A DNA stretch of 64,000 nucleotides from Rhizobium sp. Q54 (GCA_945871425.1 CAMBVS010000004.1:41167-105166), one strand, 5' to 3'; positions 17,582 through 26,375 are shown, counted from the stretch's first letter. The notes: generated from the letters alone by a model not told the origin. Program-made: numbers and translations.

Positions 17582-17968
17582 TCAGCCTTTCGGGGCCTGA
17601 GGAGGTCGCCGAGAGACCGCGATCCCGGATCGGATGATGTACAGGGCCGTCCTCGCCTGCGACCCCACGGTGCCGTACGGGATACGCGCAAGCTCTTCCA
17701 AGACCGCCTCCGTTTCAGCCGGAGCAATTTCCCCGCAGTTCGCCGCAGAAAAGTAGCGAATCCAGGGGTTCTCATGCCGAATACCGGGCAATAGCGCATC
17801 AATTGCCGATCGAGCCCAAAACTCATCGACAATTCTTTGCTTTTCCTTGAACCGGCGAGTGTAGGAGCGCGTCAGAAGATTATCGGAGTCATATCCCATA
17901 AGCAGCGCCACCTCGTTGTAGCGCTCAAGGAGTTCCTCCAGCGACAGCGTCTTGAGATCCTTCTTCAT
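17582..17968 (-). CDS. DUF2019-like protein, probable immunity protein
   Basis: A 128-residue protein starting MKKDLKTLSLEELLERY. It has a HEAT-repeat-like helical body (ALLPGIRHENPWIRYFSAANC) that matches the DUF2019 pattern as I remember it. Its ATG overlaps the stop of the upstream toxin-like gene by four bases (ATGA). That arrangement, the small acidic helical protein and the lower G+C of the pair suggest it neutralises the toxin. I infer this from position; DUF2019 function is not established by this sequence. Earlier in-frame starts (18052) would lie inside the toxin gene. Confidence 0.65.
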   Translation of the reverse strand: MKKDLKTLSLEELLERYNEVALLMGYDSDNLLTRSYTRRFKEKQRIVDEFWARSAIDALLPGIRHENPWIRYFSAANCGEIAPAETEAVLEELARIPYGTVGSQARTALYIIRSGIAVSRRPPQAPKG

Positions 17969-19131
17969 TTGAGCACTCCCACATCTCGAGCCGCCATCAT
18001 ACCGACCCTGCGATGCTCTTCGATCGACTTCCCGCGTAGCCATTGGCGCCACGAGAGCCCGCCGAGGTGGTCGTGCGGCGTCGCCATGAAGCTTGTGATC
18101 TGCCAGTGCCTTCCGCGCGGCACACGAATGATGTTCTCAGTATTGTTTATCTCTCTCTCGGAGAAGCCAGATTTCTGCTCCACCAGGTGATGCCAATCGT
18201 GGAAGGCGCCGGCCGATCCGTAAACCCCCAGGAAGTCGTTATACGAGTCGAAGTCCCGATAATCCCGATCGGCAACGAGTTCCTCCCACTCCTTCGGTGG
18301 CGTCAGGTAGCTTTCGAACTCGGGCATCATGGTGTTGATCGCATTGAACCAGTCAATGACGTCAAACCAGACAGGGGAATTGCGCCCTTCGAATGCCCGT
18401 TGGACCATCATGCGCCCTAGGAACTCGGCGAAGAACGCAAGCGCGCCCCACTTCGACCGCGGAAGCTTCGGTGGCTTTTCACCACCTGCGGCAAGGACGA
18501 CGAGGGAGTCGGGATCGCCAGCATCAGCGAGAATTCGCCGCGCTCGCTCGGCAAGCCGGCCGACCTCTTGTTGCTCTTCGTCGGTGAGCAGTTCTTCGCC
18601 CGGATTTTCGTCATCACCTCCAGCGCCTGGACCATTCGTCCATTGCCCGCCATCGGGATGACCGCGCGGCACGCGCGGCTGGTCCGGGTCGTACTTGCGT
18701 TCCCACGCCTTGCGTTCGAGCCAGGCCTCGACGTCGATCCGCGGGTTGCCGCGCGAATGCGCCGGCCCCCAGCGCAGGTACCGGAGGCCGGCATCGTGAA
18801 AGCGCGACTTGTATTCGGGCGGCGGAAAGGCGACGGCGTCGGCGATCTCGGCCGCGCGGCGGCGGTCGCCGGCGGCGAGCGCGTTCGCTGCCAGCTGCAG
18901 CAGCGCCGCACGGTCGCCGAGCCGGAAGTCCCGGCCGTAGACCTCCCGCATCGCCTCTTCCAGGACCGAGAGATCGATCAGCCAGGGGATCGGGCCGGCT
19001 CGGCCTCCGGGACGGATGCCGCCAACCGGCCAATGGGAGAGGCGGATCAGGTCGCCGTCGATCCAGCAGCGCTCCGCGCTCCGGGCAAAATCCGGGCGCT
19101 CGCGCGACACCCCTTGGGTGTGCACGTGCAT
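17965..19131 (-). CDS. Polymorphic-toxin-like protein with HNH/Endo VII-type C-terminal nuclease
   Basis: A 388-residue protein in three parts. Residues 1-120 form an uncharacterised helical region (LGDRAALLQLAANALAAGDRRRAAEIADA). At 150-165 is the linker DPDQPRVPRGHPDGGQWT, which recurs in alphaproteobacterial secreted or phage-linked toxins. The last 76 residues hold WHHLVEQ (H314, H315, E318), NTENIIRV (N333) and RHWQ (H342), which resemble the metal and catalytic residues of HNH/Endonuclease VII toxins. There is no signal peptide. ATG 19131 has AGGGAG nine bases upstream. The 3' end overlaps the putative immunity gene. The class is likely; the exact family and target are not certain. Confidence 0.7.
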   Translation of the reverse strand: MHVHTQGVSRERPDFARSAERCWIDGDLIRLSHWPVGGIRPGGRAGPIPWLIDLSVLEEAMREVYGRDFRLGDRAALLQLAANALAAGDRRRAAEIADAVAFPPPEYKSRFHDAGLRYLRWGPAHSRGNPRIDVEAWLERKAWERKYDPDQPRVPRGHPDGGQWTNGPGAGGDDENPGEELLTDEEQQEVGRLAERARRILADAGDPDSLVVLAAGGEKPPKLPRSKWGALAFFAEFLGRMMVQRAFEGRNSPVWFDVIDWFNAINTMMPEFESYLTPPKEWEELVADRDYRDFDSYNDFLGVYGSAGAFHDWHHLVEQKSGFSEREINNTENIIRVPRGRHWQITSFMATPHDHLGGLSWRQWLRGKSIEEHRRVGMMAARDVGVLK

Positions 19132-19156
19132 AAAGCCGACTCCCTATGCGGAAATG

Positions 19157-19191
19157 AAAAAGGACCCGCCGCCGCTCGGGCGCAGGTCCTT
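19157..19191 (-). terminator. Rho-independent-type hairpin upstream of the toxin gene
   Basis: Arms AAGGACC (19160-19166) and GGTCCTT (19185-19191) pair around a GC-rich inner stem (CGCC with GGCG). On the minus strand the stem is followed by a run of T. It ends only about 25 bases before the toxin start on the same strand, so it could stop upstream transcripts or act as an attenuator. Confidence 0.6.
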
Positions 19192-19325
19192 CCAGTAGCC
19201 TCGATCCTGTCAAATACGCGGAGTTTTGTCAGCTAAATTCTTGTATAAAAATCCGCATCAATGTACCGGAAGGCCACCCTACGTCGTGACCTCAAGGGCT
19301 TAGATCGAGGTATCATCCGCGCCTG

Positions 19326-19685
19326 ATGCGCTTCCTGCTCCCGGCCCTGCTCGCCCTCCTCCTCGCCGGCTCTGCCGCCCCCGCCTCGGCCCAGATCGGG
19401 CCGGCGACGCACGGCGCCTGCTTCCTGGTGCGCAACATGGCGCCGTTCTCGCTGGCCGGCCGCGTGGTGATGAAGTCGCGGCAGCGCTACACCTTCGTGC
19501 TGCAGAAGGGCCAGAGCCGGCGCGCCTGCATCGAGGGCGAGATGTATCCGGGCGACAAGGTCGAGCTGGTGATCACCGTCTTCGCGATCCCGCTATTCGT
19601 CTGCTACACGCAGGTCGACCAGCCGATCCAGCTCTTCGCCGTCCGCCAGGAAGAGGGCTACAAGTACTACGCCGACTGCCGCTAA
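19326..19685 (+). CDS. Small secreted protein of unknown function
   Basis: A 119-residue protein with a clear signal peptide (MRFLLPALLALLLAG, cleavage likely after ASAQ). The mature domain of about 96 residues has four Cys (ACFLV, RACIEG, FVCYTQ, ADCR), which could form two disulfides in the periplasm. I do not recognise the family. Its stop overlaps the stop of the convergent ribokinase gene by four bases. A modest AT-rich region lies upstream (about 19215-19250). Confidence 0.75.
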   Translation: MRFLLPALLALLLAGSAAPASAQIGPATHGACFLVRNMAPFSLAGRVVMKSRQRYTFVLQKGQSRRACIEGEMYPGDKVELVITVFAIPLFVCYTQVDQPIQLFAVRQEEGYKYYADCR

Positions 19686-20605
19686 AGCGGCTGCGCCGGC
19701 GCCAGATCCTTGTCGCGGGCGTCGAGGCGCGCGCGGCCCGGCAGGCCTGCCTGCGCGCCGGCGGTCTCGCAGGCGAGCGCGCCGGCGATCGAGGCGCGCT
19801 TCAGGGCCGAGCGCAGGTCCCGTCCCTCGTCCAGGCTCGCCGCCAGCACGCCGACGAAGGCATCGCCGGCACCGACGGTGTCGGCGACCTTCACCGCCAG
19901 CGCACCGATCCGCCAGGCGCCGTTCGGTGCCAGGGCGAGCGCGCCGTCCGCACCCAGCGTCACGATCACGGTCTGGTTGAAGTGCTGCGAGAGGGCCCAT
20001 CCGGCCGGCTCGGGATCGCGTTCCGGCATGCCGAGATGCTTCGCCAGCGCCTCGACCTCGTGCTCGTTCACCACCAGGATCGAGACGTCGTCGAGCAGTC
20101 CGTCCGGCGGCGGCAACGCCGGTGCCAGGTTGAGGATCACTCGGGCCCCGGCCTTGCGGGCGCGACGCGCCAGCGCCGCGGTCTCGGCGGGCGTCACCTC
20201 CATCTGCAGGACGAGGGTGGTCTCGGGCCCGATCAGCGAGTCCGGCACATCGGCGGCGCGCGCGTCGAGATTGGCGCCGCCGGCGCCGAGGATCAGGTTC
20301 TCGCCCTTGGCGTCGATGGCGATGAAGGCGGCGCCGGTCGGCTGGTCCGAACGCGCGATGCCGGCGACGTCGATGCCTTCGGCCCTGAGGCCGTCCTTCA
20401 GGGTTTGCCCGAAAGGATCGGAGCCGATGCGCCCGACCATGGCGACCTTCGCGCCCGCGCGCGCCGCCGCCACCGCCTGGTTCGCGCCCTTGCCGCCCGC
20501 CGCCGTCCGGTATGTCGGCGACAGCACGGTCTCGCCCGGCCGCGGCAGCTCGGCCACGTTCACGAAGAAGTCGGCGTTGATCGATCCGAAGACGAGGACG
20601 GTCAT
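19682..20605 (-). CDS. rbsK: Ribokinase
   Basis: A 307-residue PfkB-family kinase that phosphorylates D-ribose to ribose 5-phosphate. N-terminal GSINADFF and the substrate loop AAGGKGANQAVAAARAG are ribokinase hallmarks. The ATP site contains VTLGADG, and the catalytic base is D248 in DTVGAGDAF. It is the last gene of the long minus-strand unit containing URC1, URC4, upp and an ABC transporter, 58 bases after the ATPase gene with a hairpin between. In that setting it probably salvages ribose released during uracil breakdown, which is inference. Confidence 0.92.
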   Translation of the reverse strand: MTVLVFGSINADFFVNVAELPRPGETVLSPTYRTAAGGKGANQAVAAARAGAKVAMVGRIGSDPFGQTLKDGLRAEGIDVAGIARSDQPTGAAFIAIDAKGENLILGAGGANLDARAADVPDSLIGPETTLVLQMEVTPAETAALARRARKAGARVILNLAPALPPPDGLLDDVSILVVNEHEVEALAKHLGMPERDPEPAGWALSQHFNQTVIVTLGADGALALAPNGAWRIGALAVKVADTVGAGDAFVGVLAASLDEGRDLRSALKRASIAGALACETAGAQAGLPGRARLDARDKDLAPAQPL

Positions 20606-20615
20606 GTTTCCGACT

Positions 20616-20644
20616 CCCTCTCCCGCGTACGACGCGGGAGAGGG
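20616..20644. repeat. Perfect 12-base inverted repeat between ATPase and ribokinase genes
   Basis: Arms CCCTCTCCCGCG (20616-20627) and CGCGGGAGAGGG (20633-20644) enclose TACGA. The element has the same core as the repeats at 6259-6438. It lies inside the operon and has no T run, so it is more likely an mRNA-stabilising or processing element than a terminator. Confidence 0.65.
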
Positions 20645-20663
20645 CTCTCCGAGGGAGACATCG

Positions 20664-21698
20664 TCACGCCGCCTGGGGCAGCGGTCCCGCCGGGAGCCGT
20701 CCCTCTTCGACCGCGTGGCAGGCGGTGGTCGAGCCAGTGTCGTTCAATTTCGCCTCGGGACGCTCGCTCCGGCAGCGATCGTTGGCGAAGGGACAGCGCG
20801 GATGGAAGGCACACCCGGTCGGCGGGTTGATCGGGTTCGGCACCTCGCCCGCGACCGGCGTGCGCTGGCGGCCGGTCATCTCGAGGTCCGGGATGGTGTC
20901 GAGCAGCATGCGCGTATAGGGGTGCCGGGGCAGCTGGAACAGCGTCTTCGCCGGTCCGAGCTCGGCGAGACGCCCGAGATACATGACGCCGACCCGGTCG
21001 GCGATGTGGCGGACCACGGCGAGGTTGTGGCTGATGAAGAGGTAGGTGAGGCCGAGCTGGCGCTGCAGGTCCTTCATCAGGTTCAGGATCTGCGCCTGAA
21101 CCGAGACGTCGAGGGCGGAGGTCGGCTCGTCGCAGACCAGGAACTCGGGCTGGCTGGAGAGCGCGCGGGCGATCGAGATGCGCTGGCGCTGGCCGCCGGA
21201 GAACTCATGCGGGTACTTCTCGCCGTCGACCGGCGACAATCCTACCTGGCGCAGGAGCTGGCCGACACGCTCGACGATCAGCCGCTCGTCGTCGAGCAGG
21301 CGGAAGGCGCGGATCGGCTCGGAGACGATGGCAGAGACCCGCCAGCGCGGATTGAGGCTGGCGAAGGGGTCCTGGAAGATCATCTGGAGGCGCCGGCGGA
21401 TCGGTGCCATCTCGGCGCGGCCGCCGAGGCCGGCCATGTCGACGCCGTCGAAGACGATCGAGCCCGCGCTCGGCCGGTAAAGCCCGACCACCAATCGGGC
21501 CACCGTCGACTTGCCGCAGCCGGACTCGCCGACCAGGGCCAGCGTCTCGCCGCGGTTGATCTCGAAGTCGAGGCCGTCGACGGCCTTGAGGATCAGGCGC
21601 GGCTGGCCGTCCAGCACGCGGTTGAGCCAGGGCGCGGAGACGTCGAAATAGCGCGACAGCCCGGCGACCCTGACCAGCGGGGCGTTCATCTCAGCCAT
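20664..21698 (-). CDS. Peptide-type ABC transporter ATPase, DppF type
   Basis: A 344-residue ATP-binding subunit. Walker A GESGCGKST is at about 57-65. The Q-loop IFQDPFASLNP, the signature FSGGQRQR and Walker B FLVCDEP are all intact. The C-terminal oligopeptide-transporter extension carries the Cys pattern CAFHPRCPFANDRC, which in some DppF/OppF proteins binds a 4Fe-4S cluster. ATG 21698 overlaps the preceding ATPase gene by eight bases; ATG 21689 is an equally good alternative. It works with the 21691-22653 ATPase and the two permeases in the uracil-linked operon. Confidence 0.92.
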   Translation of the reverse strand: MAEMNAPLVRVAGLSRYFDVSAPWLNRVLDGQPRLILKAVDGLDFEINRGETLALVGESGCGKSTVARLVVGLYRPSAGSIVFDGVDMAGLGGRAEMAPIRRRLQMIFQDPFASLNPRWRVSAIVSEPIRAFRLLDDERLIVERVGQLLRQVGLSPVDGEKYPHEFSGGQRQRISIARALSSQPEFLVCDEPTSALDVSVQAQILNLMKDLQRQLGLTYLFISHNLAVVRHIADRVGVMYLGRLAELGPAKTLFQLPRHPYTRMLLDTIPDLEMTGRQRTPVAGEVPNPINPPTGCAFHPRCPFANDRCRSERPEAKLNDTGSTTACHAVEEGRLPAGPLPQAA

Positions 21699-22653
21699 GG
21701 GCGTAGAGCCAGCAGGAGGCGCGGGTGTCGCCGGCATCCATCAGGTCCGGCCGCTCCACACGGCAGCGGTCGAACACCTGGGGGCAGCGCGGATTGAAGG
21801 CGCAGCCGGCCGGGATCTCGGTCAGGCGCGGCATCGAGCCCTCGATCTGCTCCAGGCGGTCCTTGCTGTCGCTGATCTTGGGGATCGAGCCCATGAGGCC
21901 GTGGCTGTAGGGATGCCTCGCCTCCTTGATCACCGAGCGTACCGGGCCGATCTCGGCGACACGGCCGGCATACATCACCGCGACGCGGTCGGCGGTCTCG
22001 GCGATCACACCCATGTCGTGGGTGATCAGCATGATCGCGGTGCCGTGGTCGCGGCAGAGACGCTTCAAGAGCGCGATGATCTGCGCCTGGATCGAGACGT
22101 CGAGCGCCGTCGTCGGCTCGTCGGCGATGATCAGGCGCGGGTTGACGCAGATGGCGAGCGCGATCACCACGCGCTGGCGCATGCCGCCGGAGAACTGGTG
22201 CGGATAGTGGTCGACCCGACGCTCCGCCCCCGGAATGCCGACCTCGGCCAGAAGCTCGATCGCCCGCGTCCGCGCCTGGGTCGGCGTCAAGTCGGTGTGG
22301 GTCTGGATGGTCTCGATCAGCTGCTGGCCGACCGAGTAGAGCGGGTTGAGGCTGGTCAGCGGGTCCTGAAACACCGCGCCGATCTGCTTGCCGCGGATCT
22401 TCCGCATCTCCTCGTAGGGGAGATTGTCGATGCGCCGGCCGGAGAGCCGGATCTCGCCGGCGGCGATCCGCCCAGGCGGCTCCAGGAGGCCGATGATGGC
22501 GTTGCCGGTCAGCGACTTGCCGGCGCCGGATTCGCCGACCACGCCCAGCACCTCGCCCTCGGCCAGGGCGAAGGAGACGTCGTCGACGGCGACCAGCGTG
22601 CCGCGCCGCGTCGGGAACTCGATCCTGAGATGCTCGACCTCGAGAAGCGCCAT
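21691..22653 (-). CDS. Peptide-type ABC transporter ATPase, DppD type
   Basis: A 320-residue ATP-binding subunit. Walker A GESGAGKS is at 40-47. The Q-loop VFQDPLTSLNP, signature FSGGMRQR, Walker B LIIADEP and the C-terminal CAFNPRCPQVFDRC are all present. The ATG at 22653 shares one base with the TGA of the permease gene (TGATG). Longer readings from 22758 only extend into the permease gene in another frame. Confidence 0.92.
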   Translation of the reverse strand: MALLEVEHLRIEFPTRRGTLVAVDDVSFALAEGEVLGVVGESGAGKSLTGNAIIGLLEPPGRIAAGEIRLSGRRIDNLPYEEMRKIRGKQIGAVFQDPLTSLNPLYSVGQQLIETIQTHTDLTPTQARTRAIELLAEVGIPGAERRVDHYPHQFSGGMRQRVVIALAICVNPRLIIADEPTTALDVSIQAQIIALLKRLCRDHGTAIMLITHDMGVIAETADRVAVMYAGRVAEIGPVRSVIKEARHPYSHGLMGSIPKISDSKDRLEQIEGSMPRLTEIPAGCAFNPRCPQVFDRCRVERPDLMDAGDTRASCWLYAHG

Positions 22654-23585
22654 CAGCGGAGCTTCGGGTTGAGGGCGTCGCGCAACCAGTCGCCCAGCAG
22701 GTTGACCGAGAGCACCAGGATCACCAGGAACACGCCGGGGAAGATCGCCATCCACCACTCGCCGGAGAACAGGAAATTGTTGCCGATGCGGATCAGCGTG
22801 CCGAGCGACGGCTCGGTCGGCGGCACGCCGACGCCGAGGAAGCTCAGGGTGGACTCGGTCAGCACGGCGATGCCGAGACCAAGCGTGCCGATCACCAGGA
22901 CCGGGCCCATGACGTTGGGCAGCACGTGGCGGAACATGATGAGGACCGGGTGCAGGCCGATGACGCGCGCGGCCTGCACGTATTCCTTGTTCTTCTCGAC
23001 CAGCGTCAGGCCGCGCACCGTGCGGGCATACTGGATCCAGGTCGAGAGGCCGATCGCGAGCACGATGACGTAGACCGCCGCCTTGTCGTGGAGATCGCGC
23101 GGCAGCACGCCGCGGGCGACGCCGTCGATCAGCAGCACGATCAGGATCGCCGGAAAGCTGAGCTTCACGTCGGCGACGCGCATGATGATCGAGTCGGTGA
23201 CGCCGCCGACGTATCCCGCGATGAGGCCGAGGGCCACGCCCATGGTCAGGGCGAGGAACACCGAGGCGAAACCCACGATCAGAGAAATCCGGGCGCCCAG
23301 CACGATGGTCGAGAAGACGTCGCGGCCCTGGTCGTCGGTGCCGAGGAGATATGTCGCCTTGCCGCCCTCGACCCAGGCCGGCGGCAGGAACGCGTCCATG
23401 AGGTTGAGGCTGGCGACCTCATAGGTGTTGTGCGGCACGATCCAGGGTCCCAGGGCCGCTGCCACCAGGAAGAGGAGGGTGAGCCCGAAGGCGATCACCA
23501 CCGTCGGCGACCGCTTGAAGCTGTAGAAGACGTCCGAGTCGACGAAGCGCCGGACGAGGTCGCGGAAATGGCTCCAGACGGGCAT
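22653..23585 (-). CDS. ABC transporter permease, DppC type (uracil-linked operon)
   Basis: A 310-residue permease starting MPVWSHFRDL. The cytoplasmic segment FYSFKRSPTVVIAFG is followed by the first span, the signature GTDDQGRDVFSTI, and the coupling loop YVQAARVIGLHPVLIMFRHVLPN. ATG 23585 lies two bases after the stop of the DppB-type gene. Earlier in-frame starts, back to 24095, lie inside that gene and are rejected. Confidence 0.92.
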   Translation of the reverse strand: MPVWSHFRDLVRRFVDSDVFYSFKRSPTVVIAFGLTLLFLVAAALGPWIVPHNTYEVASLNLMDAFLPPAWVEGGKATYLLGTDDQGRDVFSTIVLGARISLIVGFASVFLALTMGVALGLIAGYVGGVTDSIIMRVADVKLSFPAILIVLLIDGVARGVLPRDLHDKAAVYVIVLAIGLSTWIQYARTVRGLTLVEKNKEYVQAARVIGLHPVLIMFRHVLPNVMGPVLVIGTLGLGIAVLTESTLSFLGVGVPPTEPSLGTLIRIGNNFLFSGEWWMAIFPGVFLVILVLSVNLLGDWLRDALNPKLR

Positions 23586-23587
23586 GC

Positions 23588-24571
23588 TCAATGTGCCGAA
23601 ACGGACCGGTCGACCCTGAGCCGCGGATCGACCGCGAAGTACAGGAGGTCGACGACCAGGTTGATGATGACGAAGAACAGCGCGACCAGCACCAGGTAGG
23701 TGCTCATGATCGGCACGTCGACGAACTGGATCGAGGTAATGAAGAGGAAGCCCATCCCCGGCCACTGGAACACCGTCTCGGTGATGATGGCGAAGGCGAT
23801 CAGGCCGCCGATCTGCAGTCCGGCGATGGTGATCACCGGAACCAGCGTGTTCTTGAGCGCGTGGCCGAAGTTGACGGCACGATTGGTGAGTCCGCGGGCG
23901 CGCGCGAACTTGATGTAGTCGGCGCGCAGCACCTCCAGCATCTCCGCTCGCACCAGGCGCATGATCAGCGTCGTCTGGAACAGGCCGAGCGTGATCGAGG
24001 GCAGGATCAGGGCCTTGAGGCCGCTGGTGGTGAGGAACCCGGTCGACCAGAACCCGAGCTGCACCGTCGTGCCGCGGCCGAAGGACGGGAGCCACCCCAG
24101 CATCACCGCGAAGATCAGGATCAGGAGGATGCCGATCAGGAACGTCGGCAGCGACACGCCGATCAGCGACACAGTCAGCATGAAGCGGCTGAGCGCGCCG
24201 TGGCGGTGGAGACCGGTGTAGACGCCGGCGGGCACGCCGACGAAGAGCGCGAACAGCGCGGCGACGAAGACCAGCTCCAGCGTCGCCGGCAGGCGCTCGG
24301 CGATGATCTGGGCGACCGGCGTGCCGACGCGGAACGAGAACCCGAAGTTCCCGGTCACCAGGTTCTTCAGGAACAGCAGGAACTGCACGTAGAAGGGGCG
24401 ATCGAGCCCGAGCAGCGCACGGAGCGCGTTCCGCTGCTCCAGCGTCGCATCCTGGGCCACCATCTGGTTGATGGGATCGCCCATGTACTGGAACAGCGCG
24501 AAGGCGACGAACGCCACCGCCGCCATGACCAGGACGGATTGAAGAGCCCGACGAACGATATAGGCGAACAT
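23588..24571 (-). CDS. ABC transporter permease, DppB type (uracil-linked operon)
   Basis: A 327-residue permease with the N-terminal span (LQSVLVMAAVAFVAFALF), the MGDPINQMV periplasmic motif and the coupling loop IKFARARGLTNRAVNFGHALKN. It follows the second binding-protein gene across a 77-base spacer that contains a perfect GC hairpin. That position suggests the hairpin limits permease expression relative to the binding protein. Confidence 0.92.
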   Translation of the reverse strand: MFAYIVRRALQSVLVMAAVAFVAFALFQYMGDPINQMVAQDATLEQRNALRALLGLDRPFYVQFLLFLKNLVTGNFGFSFRVGTPVAQIIAERLPATLELVFVAALFALFVGVPAGVYTGLHRHGALSRFMLTVSLIGVSLPTFLIGILLILIFAVMLGWLPSFGRGTTVQLGFWSTGFLTTSGLKALILPSITLGLFQTTLIMRLVRAEMLEVLRADYIKFARARGLTNRAVNFGHALKNTLVPVITIAGLQIGGLIAFAIITETVFQWPGMGFLFITSIQFVDVPIMSTYLVLVALFFVIINLVVDLLYFAVDPRLRVDRSVSAH

Positions 24572-24596
24572 GGCCCGCTTTCAGGAAGGAGGCGAC

Positions 24597-24628
24597 GGGG
24601 CCCGGTGGGATCGATCCATCCGGGCCCC
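24597..24628 (-). promoter_or_regulatory. Intercistronic stem-loop after the binding-protein gene
   Basis: Arms GGGGCCCGG (24597-24605) and CCGGGCCCC (24620-24628) enclose 14 bases that themselves contain ATCGAT. It lacks a T run. Such stem-loops commonly protect the upstream binding-protein message from 3' decay and lower expression of the permeases. Confidence 0.6.
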
Positions 24629-24648
24629 GCCGAAGCGAAGACGAGCCG

Positions 24649-26226
24649 TTACTTCATCTTGATCTGGCGAAGATCCACGTCGTTCGACGGACGCGGCTTC
24701 ACCGAGTCGTGGATGACCTCGTCGCGGACGCCCCAGGCCAGCGTCTGCTGGTGCAGCGGGATGTGGCCGTACTCGTTCTTGTGGATCATCTGCGCCTCGG
24801 CCAGCATCTCCAGCCGCTTCTTCGGGTCCATCTCGGTGCCGGCCTTGAGGGTCAGCTCCTCGACCTTCGCGTTGCGGTAGACGCCCGAGTTGTTCTGGCC
24901 GGCGCCCGGGCCGTCCATGGTGACGATGTTCACCAGCATGTTGTGCGCGTCGAACGTACCGGGCGTCCATCCCAGCATGTAGAAGCTGGTGTTCCGGTTC
25001 TCCTTGAGGCCGATCTTGTCGAAGTGCAGAGACCGGGTCTGGGCGTTCAGCTTCACCTGGACGCCGACGCGGGCGAGCATCGGGACCACGGCCTGGCAGA
25101 TCGCCTCGTCATTGGTGTAGCGGTCGTTCGGGCAGTCGAGGGTGACCTGGAAGCCGTTCGGATAGCCGGCTTCGGTGAGAAGCTTCTTCGCCTCGTCCGG
25201 GTTGAACGCCGGCCGCTTGTCGACCTCGGCGGAGAAGCCGGCGATGCCGGGAGCGACCATCGAGCCCGTCGGCCGGGACTCGCCGCGCATCACGACGCGG
25301 GCGATGGACTGGATGTCGATAGCCTTGTAGACGGCCTCGCGGACGCGCTTGTCCTTGAACGGGTTCTTGCCCGAGCCCTTCATGTCGAGCGACTCGGCGC
25401 GATGCTGGTCGAAGCCGAAGAAGATGGTGCGCAGCTCCGGCCCCTCGAGCACCTTGGTGCCCTTGGTCGAGTTGATGCGCTGCTTGTCCTGGGACGGCAC
25501 CGGATACATCAGGTCGATCTCGCCCGAGAGCAAGGCGGCGACGCGGGTCGCGGCATTGGCGATCGGACGGAACTCGGCGCGGGTGATGCCGTTGTCGAGC
25601 TTGCCCCACCACAGCGGGTTGGGCTCGACCACGGTGCGGTTGTCGGCGACGCGCTCGACCAGCTTGTAGGGGCCGGTGCCGTTGGCGTTGAAGTTGATGA
25701 AGGTCGGCGCCGAGGTGCCGCGCACCACCTGGGTGGTGTTATTCTTCTCGGCCCACACCTTCGACATGATGAAGAAGAGCGGCAGCTGCTGCGGCAGAAT
25801 CGGATCCGGCCCGTTCGTGACGAGGTCGATGGTGTTGGCATCGACGACCTTCACTTCCTTGACCGTCGCCATGTAGCCGCGCATGTCCGCCTGCTCGGAC
25901 TGATAGCGGGTCAGCGAGAAGGCGACGTCGGCGCCGGTGAACGGCGTGCCGTCATGGAACTTCACGCCCTGGCGGAGCTTGAAGCGCCAGACCGTCGGGC
26001 TCGCCTGCGACCACTCGGTCGCCAGCGCCGGCTCCAGGCTGAGGTCGAAGTTGCGATAGAGCAGCCCCTCGTAGAGGTTGGTCTTCATCGCGTTGGTCGG
26101 CCCCTCGTTGTTGATCGCGGGGTCGAGGCCGAGAAGGTCGGCATTGGTCGAGTAGCGCAGCACCTTCGCGTGCGCGGGAAGTGCAGCCATCGCGACGGCC
26201 AGGGCCGTCGCCATTACGTAACGCAT
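24649..26226 (-). CDS. Family-5 ABC solute-binding protein (second copy of the uracil-linked operon)
   Basis: A 525-residue periplasmic binding protein with a signal peptide ending near LPAHA. Typical family-5 blocks are FHDGTPFTGADVAFSLTRY, the NGTGPYKLVERV region and DKRVREAVYKAID. It is clearly paralogous to the 29545-31107 protein: the two share the N-terminal ADLLGLDP, the central RPTGSM(V/I)APGI and the C-terminal KPRP(S/W)NDVDLR. The annotated class is peptide/nickel, but the linked URC genes argue for a pyrimidine-related ligand. ATG 26226 follows GGGAGA. Confidence 0.9.
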   Translation of the reverse strand: MRYVMATALAVAMAALPAHAKVLRYSTNADLLGLDPAINNEGPTNAMKTNLYEGLLYRNFDLSLEPALATEWSQASPTVWRFKLRQGVKFHDGTPFTGADVAFSLTRYQSEQADMRGYMATVKEVKVVDANTIDLVTNGPDPILPQQLPLFFIMSKVWAEKNNTTQVVRGTSAPTFINFNANGTGPYKLVERVADNRTVVEPNPLWWGKLDNGITRAEFRPIANAATRVAALLSGEIDLMYPVPSQDKQRINSTKGTKVLEGPELRTIFFGFDQHRAESLDMKGSGKNPFKDKRVREAVYKAIDIQSIARVVMRGESRPTGSMVAPGIAGFSAEVDKRPAFNPDEAKKLLTEAGYPNGFQVTLDCPNDRYTNDEAICQAVVPMLARVGVQVKLNAQTRSLHFDKIGLKENRNTSFYMLGWTPGTFDAHNMLVNIVTMDGPGAGQNNSGVYRNAKVEELTLKAGTEMDPKKRLEMLAEAQMIHKNEYGHIPLHQQTLAWGVRDEVIHDSVKPRPSNDVDLRQIKMK

Positions 26227-26345
26227 CAGGATCTCCCTCCGATTTGCGGCCTGTTCGGCCGCTTCCCTGTCTTTACATCTCGGCGGCGGAATGGGTCCGG
26301 CGCCAGCTGGAGGCTAGTTTCCCTTGGCTTGCCCGGTGCCGTCAA

Positions 26346-26375
26346 CCGGAAGCGCGGGGGGTACCCCCCAATCCG
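26346..26375 (-). promoter_or_regulatory. Palindrome GGGGGGTACCCCCC in the upp/binding-protein gap
   Basis: A 14-base perfect palindrome at 26356-26369 is flanked by imperfectly paired CCGGA and TCCGG. It sits just after the upp stop in the 160-base gap before the second binding-protein gene. It could form a hairpin or an operator; a promoter for the downstream half of the operon may also lie in this gap. There is no T run. Confidence 0.4.
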
